Shown: positions 27,140 to 36,709, numbered from the stretch's first letter. The stretch is DNA of 64,000 nucleotides from Flavobacterium resistens (GCF_900182645.1 NZ_FXTA01000002.1:1116001-1180000), one strand, 5' to 3'. Notes: generated by a model not told the origin, from the letters alone. Translations and numbers: made by a program.

Positions 27140-27481
27140 ATGTTTCTGATTGTTGCCAAATATTTAATTCCGAAAGGATATCGCGGGATGGCTGTTTTTC
27201 CGTTTGTTTTGGTAAAATATGATTTTGATAAAACAAATGGAGTTTTTGTCAATCATGAAAAAATCCATTTAAAGCAGCAATTAGAACTTTTGGTAATTCC
27301 GTTTTTTATCTGGTATTTTTTAGAATATCTAATTCGTCTAATTCAATATAAAAATGGCGCTTTGGCGTATCGGAATATCAGTTTTGAAAGAGAAGCTTAC
27401 GCCAAAGAAAATGATTTAAATTATTTGAAAAACCGATCATTTTTTCAGTTTCTGAAATATATCAAACACAATAAGCTTTAA
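27140..27481 (+). CDS. Small HExxH-motif membrane protein (predicted metallopeptidase-like)
   Basis: A 113-residue protein. Residues 39-43 read HEKIH, an HExxH zinc motif, directly followed by a hydrophobic helix (about 50-69). A second conserved-looking acidic block (SFEREAYAKE, with Glu83/Glu85) follows and could supply the third ligand as in gluzincins. An N-terminal hydrophobic segment (1-10) precedes a basic GYRG motif. This looks like a minimal M48/M56-like core reduced to a single domain. I do not know a described activity. No paralog is visible in the window. Confidence 0.65.
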   Translation: MFLIVAKYLIPKGYRGMAVFPFVLVKYDFDKTNGVFVNHEKIHLKQQLELLVIPFFIWYFLEYLIRLIQYKNGALAYRNISFEREAYAKENDLNYLKNRSFFQFLKYIKHNKL

Positions 27482-27501
27482 GATATCAAGACATGAATTA
27501 T

Positions 27502-27535
27502 CACTTTCGACTTTTGACTTTCGACTTTCAACTTT
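27502..27535. repeat. ACTTTCG tandem repeat before the PLP enzyme gene
   Basis: Four units close to GACTTTCGACTTTTGACTTT follow each other at about 10-base spacing and stop six bases before the ATG at 27541. Confidence 0.65.
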
Positions 27536-27540
27536 AAAAA

Positions 27541-28449
27541 ATGAATCCAGTTTTCAATCAACATATTTCGATTGATTTTCCGAATGATATTTCACTGACA
27601 ATAAAACGGGAAGATCTTATTCATCCTTTTGTTTCGGGAAATAAATTCCGAAAATTAAAATACAATTTGCTTCAGGCGAAAGCCCAAAAAAAAGACATTT
27701 TACTGACTTTTGGAGGGGCATTTTCGAATCATATTGCAGCAGTAGCATTTGCGGGAAAAGAACAAGGTTTTAAAACTATCGGAATCATTCGTGGGGATGA
27801 ACTTTTTGATAAAATCGAAGAAAATCCAACGCTGAAATTCGCTCAGGAAAACGGAATGCAATTTGAATTTGTTTCAAGAGAAGAGTATCGTTTAAAAAAC
27901 GAAGATTTCTTTATTGAAAAACTAAAAGACAAGTTTGGAGACTTTTATTTAGTTCCCGAAGGCGGCACAAATGAACTCGCTGTGAAAGGCTGTGAAGAGA
28001 TTTTAACCAATGAAGATTCGGTTTTTGATTATGTTTGCTGCGCTGTTGGAACGGGCGGCACAATCTCCGGATTAATAAATAGTGCGTTGCCAAATCAGAA
28101 AATTTTAGGGTTTCCGGCGCTAAAAGGTGACTTTTTAAACGATGAAATTCGTATTTTTGCAAAAAAAGATAACTGGGATTTAATTTCTGACTATCATTTT
28201 GGAGGTTATGGCAAAATAAATTTGGAATTAATCGAATTTATAAATGCTTTTTTTGAAGAAACAAAAGTGCCATTAGATCCAATTTATACAGGAAAGATGG
28301 TTTTTGGCGTTATAGATTTAATAAGCAAAAATTATTTTCCTGCACATTCAAAAATTTTACTCATTCACACCGGCGGATTACAGGGAATTGATGGAATGAA
28401 TATGAAGTTGAAGCAGAAGAAATTACCAATACTCATAACCAATGATTAA
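27541..28449 (+). CDS. 1-aminocyclopropane-1-carboxylate deaminase / D-cysteine desulfhydrase-like PLP enzyme
   Basis: A 302-residue fold-type II PLP enzyme. The segment VSGNKFRKLKYNLLQA (about 31-46) contains the PLP lysine, and FGGAFSNHIAAVAFAGKE (57-74) the usual Ser-Asn-His loop. CCAVGTGGTISGLI is the phosphate-binding loop. This family is annotated as ACC deaminase, but most members in this branch act on D-cysteine, so I keep both options. Its last codons overlap the start of the next gene by eight bases, indicating translational coupling. Confidence 0.85.
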   Translation: MNPVFNQHISIDFPNDISLTIKREDLIHPFVSGNKFRKLKYNLLQAKAQKKDILLTFGGAFSNHIAAVAFAGKEQGFKTIGIIRGDELFDKIEENPTLKFAQENGMQFEFVSREEYRLKNEDFFIEKLKDKFGDFYLVPEGGTNELAVKGCEEILTNEDSVFDYVCCAVGTGGTISGLINSALPNQKILGFPALKGDFLNDEIRIFAKKDNWDLISDYHFGGYGKINLELIEFINAFFEETKVPLDPIYTGKMVFGVIDLISKNYFPAHSKILLIHTGGLQGIDGMNMKLKQKKLPILITND

Positions 28450-29341
28450 AAAAACTGTATTACTTCTCGTAATATTAGCCTTAGCAAGCTGCTCATCTAG
28501 CAAGCCTGCCATAGCGACGACTAAAAAAGCGGCAGCAGTTCAAGCCAGAACAGCTTCAGTTAAAAGAAATACTCCTGCCAAGCCAATCGGAAAAAATTAT
28601 CCTTCTACAAATAATACAACTGAAGTTATTCAATCGACTTCAAAAACAGTCGTAACCAGCGATTTAGTGAATTCTTACATCTTGCAATATAAAGATATTG
28701 CAATGGGAAATATGCAAAAATATGGTATTCCTGCGAGTATAATTTTGGCTCAGGGAATATTAGAATCGGGTGCAGGAAAAGGAGATTTGGCTGTCGATGC
28801 CAATAATCATTTCGGAATTAAATGTCATAAAGATTGGCTTGGAGAAAGTGTTCGCCATGATGACGATGCAGAACAAGAATGTTTCAGAAAATATAAAGAA
28901 GCCTCAGAATCGTATCGCGATCACGCTTTGTTTTTAGTTGGAAAAAAGAGATATGAATCTTTGTTTACTTATGAAAAAGACGATTACAAAGCTTGGGCAA
29001 AAGGACTTCGAGCTTGTGGTTATGCAACAGATCCAAATTATCCTGACAAATTGATAAGTTATATTGAGCGTTATAATCTGCATCAATATGACTGCCAGAT
29101 TACGGGAAAAAATTATGTTGCAATCAATAAAACGGCTCCACCAAGAAAATCATCTTATGATGTGAATTCTGATCCAAAGATAAATTTAGACTCAAACGAC
29201 CCGAATTTATACGAAGTTCAAAAAGGAGATACACTATATTCAATTTCAAAAAAATTCAATTTATTGGTCGATGATTTAAAACAAAAAAACAATCTCACTG
29301 ATAATGCGATTTCAATTGGACAGAGGCTTAAGGTGAAATAA
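28442..29341 (+). CDS. Lipoprotein glucosaminidase with LysM domain
   Basis: A 299-residue lipoprotein. The lipobox is at LALASC (cysteine 17), followed by an Ala/Lys/Thr-rich linker. A mannosyl-glycoprotein endo-beta-N-acetylglucosaminidase-like (FlgJ/LytG-type) domain spans about 75-220, with the catalytic glutamate in ILESGAGKGDLA. A C-terminal LysM domain (about 252-299, YEVQKGDTLYSISKKF) binds peptidoglycan. It should hydrolyse glycan strands in the periplasm, and is a member of the same operon as the overlapping upstream PLP enzyme gene. Confidence 0.92.
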   Translation: MIKKTVLLLVILALASCSSSKPAIATTKKAAAVQARTASVKRNTPAKPIGKNYPSTNNTTEVIQSTSKTVVTSDLVNSYILQYKDIAMGNMQKYGIPASIILAQGILESGAGKGDLAVDANNHFGIKCHKDWLGESVRHDDDAEQECFRKYKEASESYRDHALFLVGKKRYESLFTYEKDDYKAWAKGLRACGYATDPNYPDKLISYIERYNLHQYDCQITGKNYVAINKTAPPRKSSYDVNSDPKINLDSNDPNLYEVQKGDTLYSISKKFNLLVDDLKQKNNLTDNAISIGQRLKVK

Positions 29342-29361
29342 TTATTCATTGTTAATTATTA

Positions 29362-29613
29362 ATGAAAAGCAAAATCTCAATTGGAATTTTTATTTTGGTA
29401 ATAGTTGCAACAATTAGATGTTTTTGTGGAATCTATCAGCATGATGAATTTCCTGAAAAACATTTTTTTATAAAACATAGGCCAACTTGGAAATGGACTT
29501 TTTATTCGCCAATTGGAATGTCGGATAAAAAGATTGAAGAGCTTTCAGAAGAAGAAAAAAGAGAACAAAAATATTTTAATGAGTTTGTTTTAGAACAAGG
29601 TTTAAGTCGATAA
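29362..29613 (+). CDS. Small hypothetical membrane protein
   Basis: An 83-residue protein with one N-terminal hydrophobic segment (about 5-24) and a charged C-terminus (KKIEELSEEEKREQK). I do not recognise it. It lies 20 bases downstream of the glucosaminidase gene and 40 bases upstream of hemL on the same strand, probably cotranscribed. Codon use resembles neighbours, which supports a real gene. Confidence 0.6.
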   Translation: MKSKISIGIFILVIVATIRCFCGIYQHDEFPEKHFFIKHRPTWKWTFYSPIGMSDKKIEELSEEEKREQKYFNEFVLEQGLSR

Positions 29614-29614
29614 A

Positions 29615-29651
29615 TTAAATCTAAAATCTAAACTCTAAAATCAAAAATTAA
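29615..29651. repeat. AATCTAAA tandem repeat before hemL
   Basis: Three to four AATCTAAA/ACTCTAAA units at 9-10 base spacing end a few bases before the hemL ATG. It belongs to the same kind of start-proximal arrays as elsewhere in this window. Confidence 0.55.
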
Positions 29652-29653
29652 GA

Positions 29654-30940
29654 ATGTTATATAAAAGAAGTAGTCAGCTTTTTGCTGAAGCAGAAAAAGT
29701 AATTCCGGGAGGAGTAAATTCACCAGTAAGAGCATTTAAAGCAGTTGGCGGAACTCCAATTTTTGTAAAAAGTGCGAAAGGTGCTTATTTGTATGATGAA
29801 GACGGAAATAAATTAATAGATTATATCAACTCTTGGGGACCAATGGTTTTAGGTCACGCTTATCAGCCAGTTGTTGATGCCGTAATCGAAAAAGCAAAAC
29901 TAGGAACTTCATTTGGAATGCCAACAGAATTGGAAACAGAAATCGCAGCTTTAGCAGTTTCTATGGTTCCGAATATTGATAAAATCAGATTTGTAAATTC
30001 AGGTACAGAAGCTTGTATGAGTGCGATTCGTTTGGCTCGTGGCTTTACAAAAAGAGATAAAATTATCAAATTTGCAGGATGTTATCATGGACATTCTGAT
30101 TCATTTTTGATTCAGGCAGGAAGTGGAGCCGTAACTTTTGGTTCGCCAAATAGTCCAGGTGTTACCGAAGGAACTGCAAAAGATACTTTATTGGCAAAAT
30201 ACAATGATTTAGAAAACGTAAAAACGTTAATCGAAGCTAATAAAGGCGAAATTGCTGCAATTATTATCGAAGCAGTTGCAGGAAATATGGGATGTATTCC
30301 GCCTGCAAAAGGTTTCTTAGAAGGTTTGAGAGAATTGTGTACAGCAAACGGAATCTTATTGATTTTTGATGAGGTTATGACCGGTTTCCGTTTAGCGCGC
30401 GGAGGAGTTCAGGAATTGTATAATATCAATGCAGATATTGTAACTTTCGGAAAAGTAATTGGAGGAGGACTTCCGGTTGGAGCTTTTGCTGCACGTGAAG
30501 AAATCATGAATTATTTAGCGCCTCTTGGACCTGTTTATCAGGCAGGAACATTATCTGGAAATCCGCTTGCAATGGCTGCGGGATTAGCGATGTTGCAGGC
30601 TTTAAATAATGATCGTGAAATTTTTACCCGTTTAGAAGAAAAAACAGCGTATTTAGAAGCAGGAATCGACAGAGTTTTGAAAGCCAATAATGTTGTTTTT
30701 ACGATCAATAGAGTAGGTTCTATGATTTCTGTTCACTTTGATGCAAATCCAGTTACAGATTTTCAAACTGCTGCAAAAGGAGATAACGAAACGTTTAAGA
30801 AATTCTTTCACGGATTGTTGCAGGAAGGAGTATATATTGCGCCATCAGCATACGAAACTTGGTTTATTACAGATGCTTTGACGTATGAAGATTTAGATTT
30901 TACAATTAATGCAATCGACAAAGTTTCGAAAACATTTTAA
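29654..30940 (+). CDS. hemL: Glutamate-1-semialdehyde 2,1-aminomutase
   Basis: Makes 5-aminolevulinate from glutamate-1-semialdehyde for haem synthesis by the C5 pathway. At 428 residues it is full length. The PLP lysine is Lys267 in [14 protein letters not shown], and [10 protein letters not shown] (237-246) carries the cofactor aspartate. N-terminal [13 protein letters not shown] is diagnostic. No other hem gene is near, so it stands as a single step in a small run of co-directional genes. A clear terminator follows at 30962. Confidence 0.97.
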   Translation: MLYKRSSQLFAEAEKVIPGGVNSPVRAFKAVGGTPIFVKSAKGAYLYDEDGNKLIDYINSWGPMVLGHAYQPVVDAVIEKAKLGTSFGMPTELETEIAALAVSMVPNIDKIRFVNSGTEACMSAIRLARGFTKRDKIIKFAGCYHGHSDSFLIQAGSGAVTFGSPNSPGVTEGTAKDTLLAKYNDLENVKTLIEANKGEIAAIIIEAVAGNMGCIPPAKGFLEGLRELCTANGILLIFDEVMTGFRLARGGVQELYNINADIVTFGKVIGGGLPVGAFAAREEIMNYLAPLGPVYQAGTLSGNPLAMAAGLAMLQALNNDREIFTRLEEKTAYLEAGIDRVLKANNVVFTINRVGSMISVHFDANPVTDFQTAAKGDNETFKKFFHGLLQEGVYIAPSAYETWFITDALTYEDLDFTINAIDKVSKTF

Positions 30941-30961
30941 ATCAATTAAAAAATATTTATC

Positions 30962-30994
30962 AAAGGTTCAGTTTTATCAGCTGAACCTTTTTTT
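30962..30994 (+). terminator. hemL terminator
   Basis: Arms AAAGGTTCAG and CTGAACCTTT around a 9-base loop, then a run of T. Confidence 0.9.
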
Positions 30995-31048
30995 ATTATT
31001 ATAATACTTATTTTGTAGTTAATAAAAAGTTAATGAAGCTGTATTGTC

Positions 31049-31078
31049 TTGTGTTATTGTAATCAAAAATTATTTTTG
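31049..31078 (+). promoter_or_regulatory. Promoter of the secreted metalloprotease gene
   Basis: TTG at 31049-31051, then 19 bases, then TATTTTTG at 31071-31078, fitting the Bacteroidota consensus. The ATG at 31109 follows 30 bases later. Confidence 0.7.
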
Positions 31079-31108
31079 TTTATCAAATAACCATAAAACC
31101 TGCAATAA

Positions 31109-33577
31109 ATGAAGAAATTTTTCATTTTATCTACAATAGCGGCATTTGCGCTATTTCCAACAAACCAATTTGCCCAATCGAAAAAGAAAAAAGACGAAAC
31201 TCAAACTGCTCCGCCAGAAAAGAAACCGGAATCAACAATTAAAGAATACAGCAAAGTAATTACAAAAGATGCTGTTTCTGATGAAGGACTTTTTACGGTT
31301 CACAAAGTGGATAAAAAATACTACTTCGAAATTCCGAATAAATATTTAGATAAAGATATGCTCTTGGTAAGCAGATTAGCGAAACTACCTTCGAATTTAG
31401 GAGGAGGTTATGTAAATGCTGGATCTGAAACGAATGAGCAATTAATTGTTTGGCAACGTTTTCAAGATAAGATTCTAATCAAATCAAAATCATATAATTC
31501 GGTTGCAAATGATGCTTTGCCTATAAGTATTTCAGTAAAGTCAAACAATTATGAACCAACATTATTTGCTTTTGATATTGTAGCTTTCAGCAAAGATTCG
31601 GCTAATACTGTAATTGATGTAACCAAATTTTACAGTACAGATGTGAAAGCAATCAGCGGAATTTCAGCGGAAATGCGCGAAACGTACAAGGTAAAAGGAT
31701 TGGATGATTCGAGAAGTTTTATCAATAAAATTAAAAGCTTTCCGATGAATATTGAAGTCATTCAGGATATGACTTATAATGCTTCAAAACCATCAATGTT
31801 GGAGGATACAGAATCAATCAGCATTCAGATGAATCAATCGATGATTTTATTGCCAGAAGTTCCAATGCAACCAAGATTAGCCGATCCTCGTGTGGGCTTC
31901 TTTACAGTTAGCCAATACGATTATGGAAGCAATGAATTGAAATCGGATCTTAAAACCTATATTAGACGCTGGAGATTAGAACCAAAAGATCCAGAAGCTT
32001 ACGCAAGAGGAGAATTGGTTGAACCAATAAAACCAATTGTTTATTATTTAGATCCTGCAACTCCTGAAAAATTGAAAAAATATATCAAACAAGGAATTGA
32101 AGAATGGCAAAAACCTTTTGAAACTGCTGGATTTAAAAATGCGATTATTGCAAAAGACGCACCGACAAAAGAAGAAGATCCAGATTTTAGTCCAGAAGAT
32201 ATTCGTTATTCTGTGATTCGTTATGTGGCAAGCACGACAAGAAATGCAGTCGGACCAAGCGTTTCCGACCCTAGAACAGGCGAAATTATCGAAAGTGATG
32301 TAATTTGGTATCACAACCATTTACGTTCATACAGAAACCGTTATTTGCTTGAAACTGGAGCGGCAAATCCATCGGCAAGAACTTTGCAGACAAGCGATGA
32401 AGAAATGGGCGAAATGATGCGAATGGTAATTGCGCACGAAGTAGGTCACGCACTAGGTTTTCCACACAATATGGGAGCAAGTTCATCATATGATTGTGAA
32501 AGTTACAGAAACGGAGCTTTCACACAGGAAAATGGTATTTCTCCAAGTATAATGGATTATGCACGCTATAATTATATTGCACAGCCTGGAGATCAAAATA
32601 TTCGTTTTATTCGTAAAATGGGGGCTTATGATCATTATGCGCTTAATTGGGGGTACAGAGTAATTCCGAATGCGAAATCTCCTCAAGATGAAAAAGCAAC
32701 TTTAGATAAATGGATTTTAGACAAAGCCGGAAATCCAATTTATAAATTTGGAAAGCAGAGCAGTACGTTTGATCCTTCTTCTCAAACAGAAGATATCGGA
32801 AATAATTCAATGAAAGCCAGCACATACGGAATGAAAAATCTGGAATATGTGGCAAATCATTTGAGTGAATGGACTAGTAAAGTGACAAATGATTATGAAG
32901 ATTTAAGCGAGTTATACAAAGAAATGTTAGATGTTTGGGGAAGATATGTCGGGCATGTTGTAACCAATGTTGGAGGTGTTTATGAAAATACGAAAAACCC
33001 AAATCAGACAGGAAATGTATATGAAGTTGTTCCAAAAGCAAAACAAATTGAAGCAATGAACTGGCTTCAGGCAAATGCTTTTGCATCACCAACTTGGATT
33101 GTCAATATCAATACATTAAAAAATACAGGATATGCAGGTTATACGGAGACTTTTAGAAATATTCAGGTTCGACATTTGAACAATTTGCTGAGTCTGCCTC
33201 GTATTGGAAGATTAATGGATAATGAAATTCTTGGCGCGGATACTTATAAAGCTTTGGATTTCTTCAAAGATCTTCGAAAAGGAATTTGGAAAGAAGCTGC
33301 TTCATCAACCAATGTCACTATTTATCGCAGAAATCTGCAAAGAGCTTATATTGATCGAATGGGCGGCTTAATGACAGAAGAAATTAAGCCAAATGATCGA
33401 TCTGCAACCTATTATAATGCTGCACAATCTGATCTTAGAGCTTTGGTTAGAGGAGAATTAAATGCTTTGAAAAAATCACTTGTAACGGCAAAAGCGACAG
33501 CAGTAAATACAGAAACAAAATACCATTATGAGGATTGCATCAAGCGAATTGATTTGATTTTAAATCCAATTAAATAA
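31109..33577 (+). CDS. Secreted zinc-dependent metalloprotease (metzincin-type motif)
   Basis: An 822-residue protein with a signal peptide (cleavage near residue 23, after NQFAQ) and a Lys-rich N-terminal mature region. The zinc motif HEVGHALGFPH at 443-453 is a full HExxHxxGxxH metzincin signature. SIMDY near residue 483 could supply the Met-turn. The domain order matches the Bacteroidota family annotated as zinc-dependent metalloprotease with DUF5117/DUF5118-type N-terminal regions. There is no T9SS tail or lipobox, so it is probably periplasmic or released by Sec only. Substrate unknown. Confidence 0.88.
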   Translation: MKKFFILSTIAAFALFPTNQFAQSKKKKDETQTAPPEKKPESTIKEYSKVITKDAVSDEGLFTVHKVDKKYYFEIPNKYLDKDMLLVSRLAKLPSNLGGGYVNAGSETNEQLIVWQRFQDKILIKSKSYNSVANDALPISISVKSNNYEPTLFAFDIVAFSKDSANTVIDVTKFYSTDVKAISGISAEMRETYKVKGLDDSRSFINKIKSFPMNIEVIQDMTYNASKPSMLEDTESISIQMNQSMILLPEVPMQPRLADPRVGFFTVSQYDYGSNELKSDLKTYIRRWRLEPKDPEAYARGELVEPIKPIVYYLDPATPEKLKKYIKQGIEEWQKPFETAGFKNAIIAKDAPTKEEDPDFSPEDIRYSVIRYVASTTRNAVGPSVSDPRTGEIIESDVIWYHNHLRSYRNRYLLETGAANPSARTLQTSDEEMGEMMRMVIAHEVGHALGFPHNMGASSSYDCESYRNGAFTQENGISPSIMDYARYNYIAQPGDQNIRFIRKMGAYDHYALNWGYRVIPNAKSPQDEKATLDKWILDKAGNPIYKFGKQSSTFDPSSQTEDIGNNSMKASTYGMKNLEYVANHLSEWTSKVTNDYEDLSELYKEMLDVWGRYVGHVVTNVGGVYENTKNPNQTGNVYEVVPKAKQIEAMNWLQANAFASPTWIVNINTLKNTGYAGYTETFRNIQVRHLNNLLSLPRIGRLMDNEILGADTYKALDFFKDLRKGIWKEAASSTNVTIYRRNLQRAYIDRMGGLMTEEIKPNDRSATYYNAAQSDLRALVRGELNALKKSLVTAKATAVNTETKYHYEDCIKRIDLILNPIK

Positions 33578-33594
33578 TTATAATATAAAAACAA

Positions 33595-33622
33595 AAAAGA
33601 GGCTTTTAAAGCCTCTTTTTTT
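33595..33622. terminator. Bidirectional terminator
   Basis: AAAGAGGCTTTTAAAGCCTCTTT palindromic core (arms of 8-10 bases with a minimal loop) flanked by A and T runs. It lies between the convergent protease and Spy-like genes. Confidence 0.88.
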
Positions 33623-33633
33623 ATGAAAGTAAA

Positions 33634-34074
33634 TTAGTTGCTTTCCTCTTTGTATTCTCTCATTTTTTCTCTTGCCTTGTCTTTGTTTTCCTCCTGAATT
33701 TTTTTCCATTTAGTGTATTGGTCAGCATTTAGGATCGATTTCATTTTAGCGTCGTTTGCGTCTCTTTCAGCTAACATATCTTTTTTAAAGGTTTCTCTTT
33801 CAGCAGCGGTTAGTTTAGTTCCATTTTCTTTATTTGCCTGACGAGCTTCTCTTAGTTTTTCTGCTTTAGCGCTTCTGTCAGCTAAAAGCTGTTTCACCTG
33901 AGTTTGCTGATTAGCATCTAAGTTTAATTCAGAAGTTAATTTTTTCAGTTGTTTTTCATTACGCTGTTCAGGCGTCATTCTTTCTCTTTGGTCACGTGCT
34001 GGCTTTTGATCCATGTCTTGTGCAAAAGATGCTACTCCAACAAATAACATAGCGGCGATAAATAGTTTTTTCAT
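33634..34074 (-). CDS. Spy/CpxP-like periplasmic protein (DUF4890 type)
   Basis: A 146-residue secreted protein. A signal peptide (cleavage near residue 19, SFAQ) is followed by an almost entirely helical Lys/Glu/Arg-rich domain. Two LTxEQ-type motifs (MTPEQRNEK and LTAAERETF) resemble the LTPEQ repeats of Spy/CpxP proteins. A periplasmic chaperone or stress role is inferred by analogy only. It is transcribed alone with its own terminator. Confidence 0.75.
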   Translation of the reverse strand: MKKLFIAAMLFVGVASFAQDMDQKPARDQRERMTPEQRNEKQLKKLTSELNLDANQQTQVKQLLADRSAKAEKLREARQANKENGTKLTAAERETFKKDMLAERDANDAKMKSILNADQYTKWKKIQEENKDKAREKMREYKEESN

Positions 34075-34384
34075 GATTAAGTTTTTTTAATTGTTTATAG
34101 GAATAAGACTTTTTGAAATTAAATAGGTTTAATTGGATTGTGAGAATTATAGTTTATTTAACAAATTGAGAAAGAGCAAATAATGAAATCAAATAAAAAA
34201 ATAATTATGAAAAAGTCTGATTTTAAACGCTTTGATTTTTTGTTGTTTTTATGGATAATTTTATTGTTTTCAAATGGCAGTTTAGAAATATAATCAAATA
34301 ATTAAAACTTAAAATGCCATATTTATGACTTATTGATGTTATTAGATTAAGTTCATTAATTTAAAATTGCAAAAAAAAAATTAG
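34075..34384. other. Divergent intergenic region between Spy-like gene and 34385 gene
   Basis: About 310 AT-rich bases. I see no consensus promoter with both boxes, no repeat element and no RNA structure. An A-run directly precedes the downstream ATG. Confidence 0.5.
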
Positions 34385-34867
34385 ATGAAAATGAAAAAAG
34401 ATGAAATATTTGGTGAAATTATGTATGATGAACTTTGGAAAGGATTCACTCAAATAAGCATGTTTGATGAAGTTTACAAGGTGAGTTTGGATATTTACGG
34501 AGAAGAAGATGCGGAAATAGATTTTATACAAAAGGAAGCATTTGTAAAGTTTACCGAAAAAATGCCAGAAATTATGAGGCAAGTTGAAAGTCATATTTTT
34601 AAATATTATTTACAAAACATTGAAGATTATCGGGCGATGAGAACAAGTATTGATGATGCCGATAAAGTCGCTCCTAAAATTTCGACAATTGAAGAATTGA
34701 AAAAATTGGTGATTCCACTATCTATATTAATTCAATATGATTTTGGGGATGATATTAGAAGAATAGGTATTTTATGCGATTGTACTTGGGAAACAGAACA
34801 TGGATTAGGAATTAAAATTGAAAATGAAAAAGTTGTGGAAACTGGTCTTCAAGATATTGTTTTGTAA
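34385..34867 (+). CDS. Hypothetical protein, possibly DUF6985
   Basis: A 160-residue soluble acidic protein with no signal peptide. The layout (FGEIMYDELWKGFTQISMF at the N-terminus, an immunity-protein-like IQKEAFVKFTEKM helix, and a C-terminal GIKIENEKVVETGLQDIVL segment) resembles DUF6985. Members of that family sometimes behave as immunity or polymorphic-toxin-associated proteins. No toxin gene is adjacent here. The family call is from memory and uncertain. The ATG two codons later is an alternative start. Confidence 0.6.
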   Translation: MKMKKDEIFGEIMYDELWKGFTQISMFDEVYKVSLDIYGEEDAEIDFIQKEAFVKFTEKMPEIMRQVESHIFKYYLQNIEDYRAMRTSIDDADKVAPKISTIEELKKLVIPLSILIQYDFGDDIRRIGILCDCTWETEHGLGIKIENEKVVETGLQDIVL

Positions 34868-34962
34868 ATCGATTAAAACAGGTACACGGATAAAAGTAAT
34901 TTTTATGAAACCTTTTTTGAAATAATTCCTTAATTTTAAGAAACTATTCAAAATCAGATTTC

Positions 34963-35976
34963 ATGACTTCATCCAACAATAAAATCGCCTTTTTTTCCAC
35001 ACAGCCTTACGATAAAGCGTTTTTCAATAAATACAATGCCGATTTTGGTTTTGAATTAGATTTCTTCGAAACACAATTGAATCCGCAAACTGTGATTTTA
35101 ATTGAAAATGCTACAATAGTTTGTGTCTTTGTTAATGATATTGTAAACGAAGCCGTAATCAAACAATTGGCAGAAAAAAACGTAAAAATTATTGCTCTGA
35201 GATGCGCTGGTTTTAACAATGTCGATTTAGAAGCGGCAAAAAAATACAACATAAAAGTCTGCCGTGTTCCGGCTTATTCACCGCAGGCTGTAGCCGAACA
35301 CGCAATGGCAATGATTTTAACTTTAAACCGAAAAACTCATAAAGCTTATAACAGAGTTCGGGAGCAAAACTTTTCATTAAACGGTTTGTTAGGTTTTGAT
35401 TTGTTCGGAAAAACAATCGGAATTATTGGAACGGGAAATATCGGTAAGGCATTTGCTAAAATTGCATTAGGTTTTGGCTGTAAAGTTTTGGCATATGATA
35501 TTGTCGAAAATGATGAAATGATTAAAGATGGAGTTTCGTTTGTTAGTTTAGAAGAGATTTTTAGATCAAGTGATATTATCTCGCTTCATTGTCCGTTAAA
35601 CGATCAGACGAAGCATGTAATCAATAAAACTTCAATTTCTTTTATGAAAGAAAGCGTGATGATAATCAATACCAGCCGTGGCGGATTAATTGAAACGTCA
35701 TCTGTTATTGAAGGTTTAAAAGAAGGAAAAATTGGTTATTTAGGAATTGATGTTTACGAACAGGAAGAAAAACTGTTTTTCAGAGATTTATCAGCAGACA
35801 TTATACAGGATGATGCGATTCAGCGATTAATGAGCTTCCCGAATGTTTTGGTAACAGCGCATCAGGCATTTTTTACCAACGAGGCTTTGACACAAATTGC
35901 TTTAGTGACTTTTAATAATATAAAATCGCTATTGGAGAAAAATGACATTGAAAACAAAGCTGCATTGTTGGTTTAA
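34963..35976 (+). CDS. D-2-hydroxyacid dehydrogenase (D-lactate dehydrogenase type)
   Basis: A 337-residue NAD-dependent enzyme, probably reducing pyruvate to D-lactate. The NAD-binding GxGxxG motif is GTGNIG (about 149-154), preceded by FGKTIGII. Catalytic residues fit Arg in NTSRGGLIET (about 236), Glu in GIDVYEQEE (about 264) and His in VTAHQAFFTNEAL (about 297), the HQAFFT form being typical of LdhA-like enzymes. N-terminal KIAFFSTQPYDK also matches LdhA. Monocistronic. Confidence 0.9.
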   Translation: MTSSNNKIAFFSTQPYDKAFFNKYNADFGFELDFFETQLNPQTVILIENATIVCVFVNDIVNEAVIKQLAEKNVKIIALRCAGFNNVDLEAAKKYNIKVCRVPAYSPQAVAEHAMAMILTLNRKTHKAYNRVREQNFSLNGLLGFDLFGKTIGIIGTGNIGKAFAKIALGFGCKVLAYDIVENDEMIKDGVSFVSLEEIFRSSDIISLHCPLNDQTKHVINKTSISFMKESVMIINTSRGGLIETSSVIEGLKEGKIGYLGIDVYEQEEKLFFRDLSADIIQDDAIQRLMSFPNVLVTAHQAFFTNEALTQIALVTFNNIKSLLEKNDIENKAALLV

Positions 35977-36043
35977 ATTGTCAAATATTTTTCGTAATTT
36001 AATTAGTTGTTAAGGAAAATGTAGATTTTAAAAATTTCAGATT

Positions 36044-36640
36044 ATGAAAAGTAAAATTCTAATTTTAATCGGAATTCTGGCATTTTATTCCTGCCAAAAT
36101 AAAAACGAATCAAAAAATATAATTAAAACTATTGTTCAGGATACTTTGTCAAAAACTGTTGGCGGAACAGCTAATTTAAGCGATGCGCCTTCAAGAGATG
36201 ATAAAGCAGTTGAATTGATCAGAAAGCAGTTGAATATTTTGCTGGAGAAAGATTTGCCTGCGATGACAAAAGCAGACCGATTTTTTTATTATCAAGCTTT
36301 TGATTTAAACAATGATGATAAAAATGAATATTTTGTTGGCTTTTCAAATTCGTATTTCTGCGGAAGCGGCGGCTGTTCTGGTTATATTTTAAATAATGAT
36401 GGAAGTCTAATAAATCGCTTTTCAGTAACGGATTATCCAATTCTTATAGCGAATACATCCACTGAAAATTTTTTTGATTTAATAATAGAAAGCAACCGTG
36501 AGTTTCATATTGTAAGAATGAAAGACGGGAAATACCCATCAAATCCATCAGTTCAGGAAATTTGGAAAGGAGTAACTCCAAAAGAAAGTGCAAAGGTTCT
36601 GGATATTACAGATAAAAAAATGGAGAAATATTCTTTTTAA
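36044..36640 (+). CDS. Hypothetical lipoprotein
   Basis: A 198-residue lipoprotein, lipobox FYSC near residue 17. The mature part contains a DLNNDDKNEYFVGFSNSYFCGSGGCSGYIL segment. Its DxNxDxxxE pattern resembles a calcium-binding loop, and it carries a paired cysteine motif (CGSGGC). No known function. A third copy of the repeated hairpin terminator follows immediately. Confidence 0.75.
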   Translation: MKSKILILIGILAFYSCQNKNESKNIIKTIVQDTLSKTVGGTANLSDAPSRDDKAVELIRKQLNILLEKDLPAMTKADRFFYYQAFDLNNDDKNEYFVGFSNSYFCGSGGCSGYILNNDGSLINRFSVTDYPILIANTSTENFFDLIIESNREFHIVRMKDGKYPSNPSVQEIWKGVTPKESAKVLDITDKKMEKYSF

Positions 36641-36645
36641 AATAC

Positions 36646-36679
36646 AAAACCCGACAGGTTTTTAAAAGCTGTCGGGTTT
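36646..36679. terminator. Palindromic terminator, copy 3 of the repeated hairpin
   Basis: Arms ACCCGACAGGT and AGCTGTCGGGT, as at 2993 and 3996 apart from one or two changes. It lies between convergent genes and can serve both. Confidence 0.85.
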
Positions 36680-36709
36680 GAATATTAGTTAATTTGGATT
36701 TTTTTTAAA

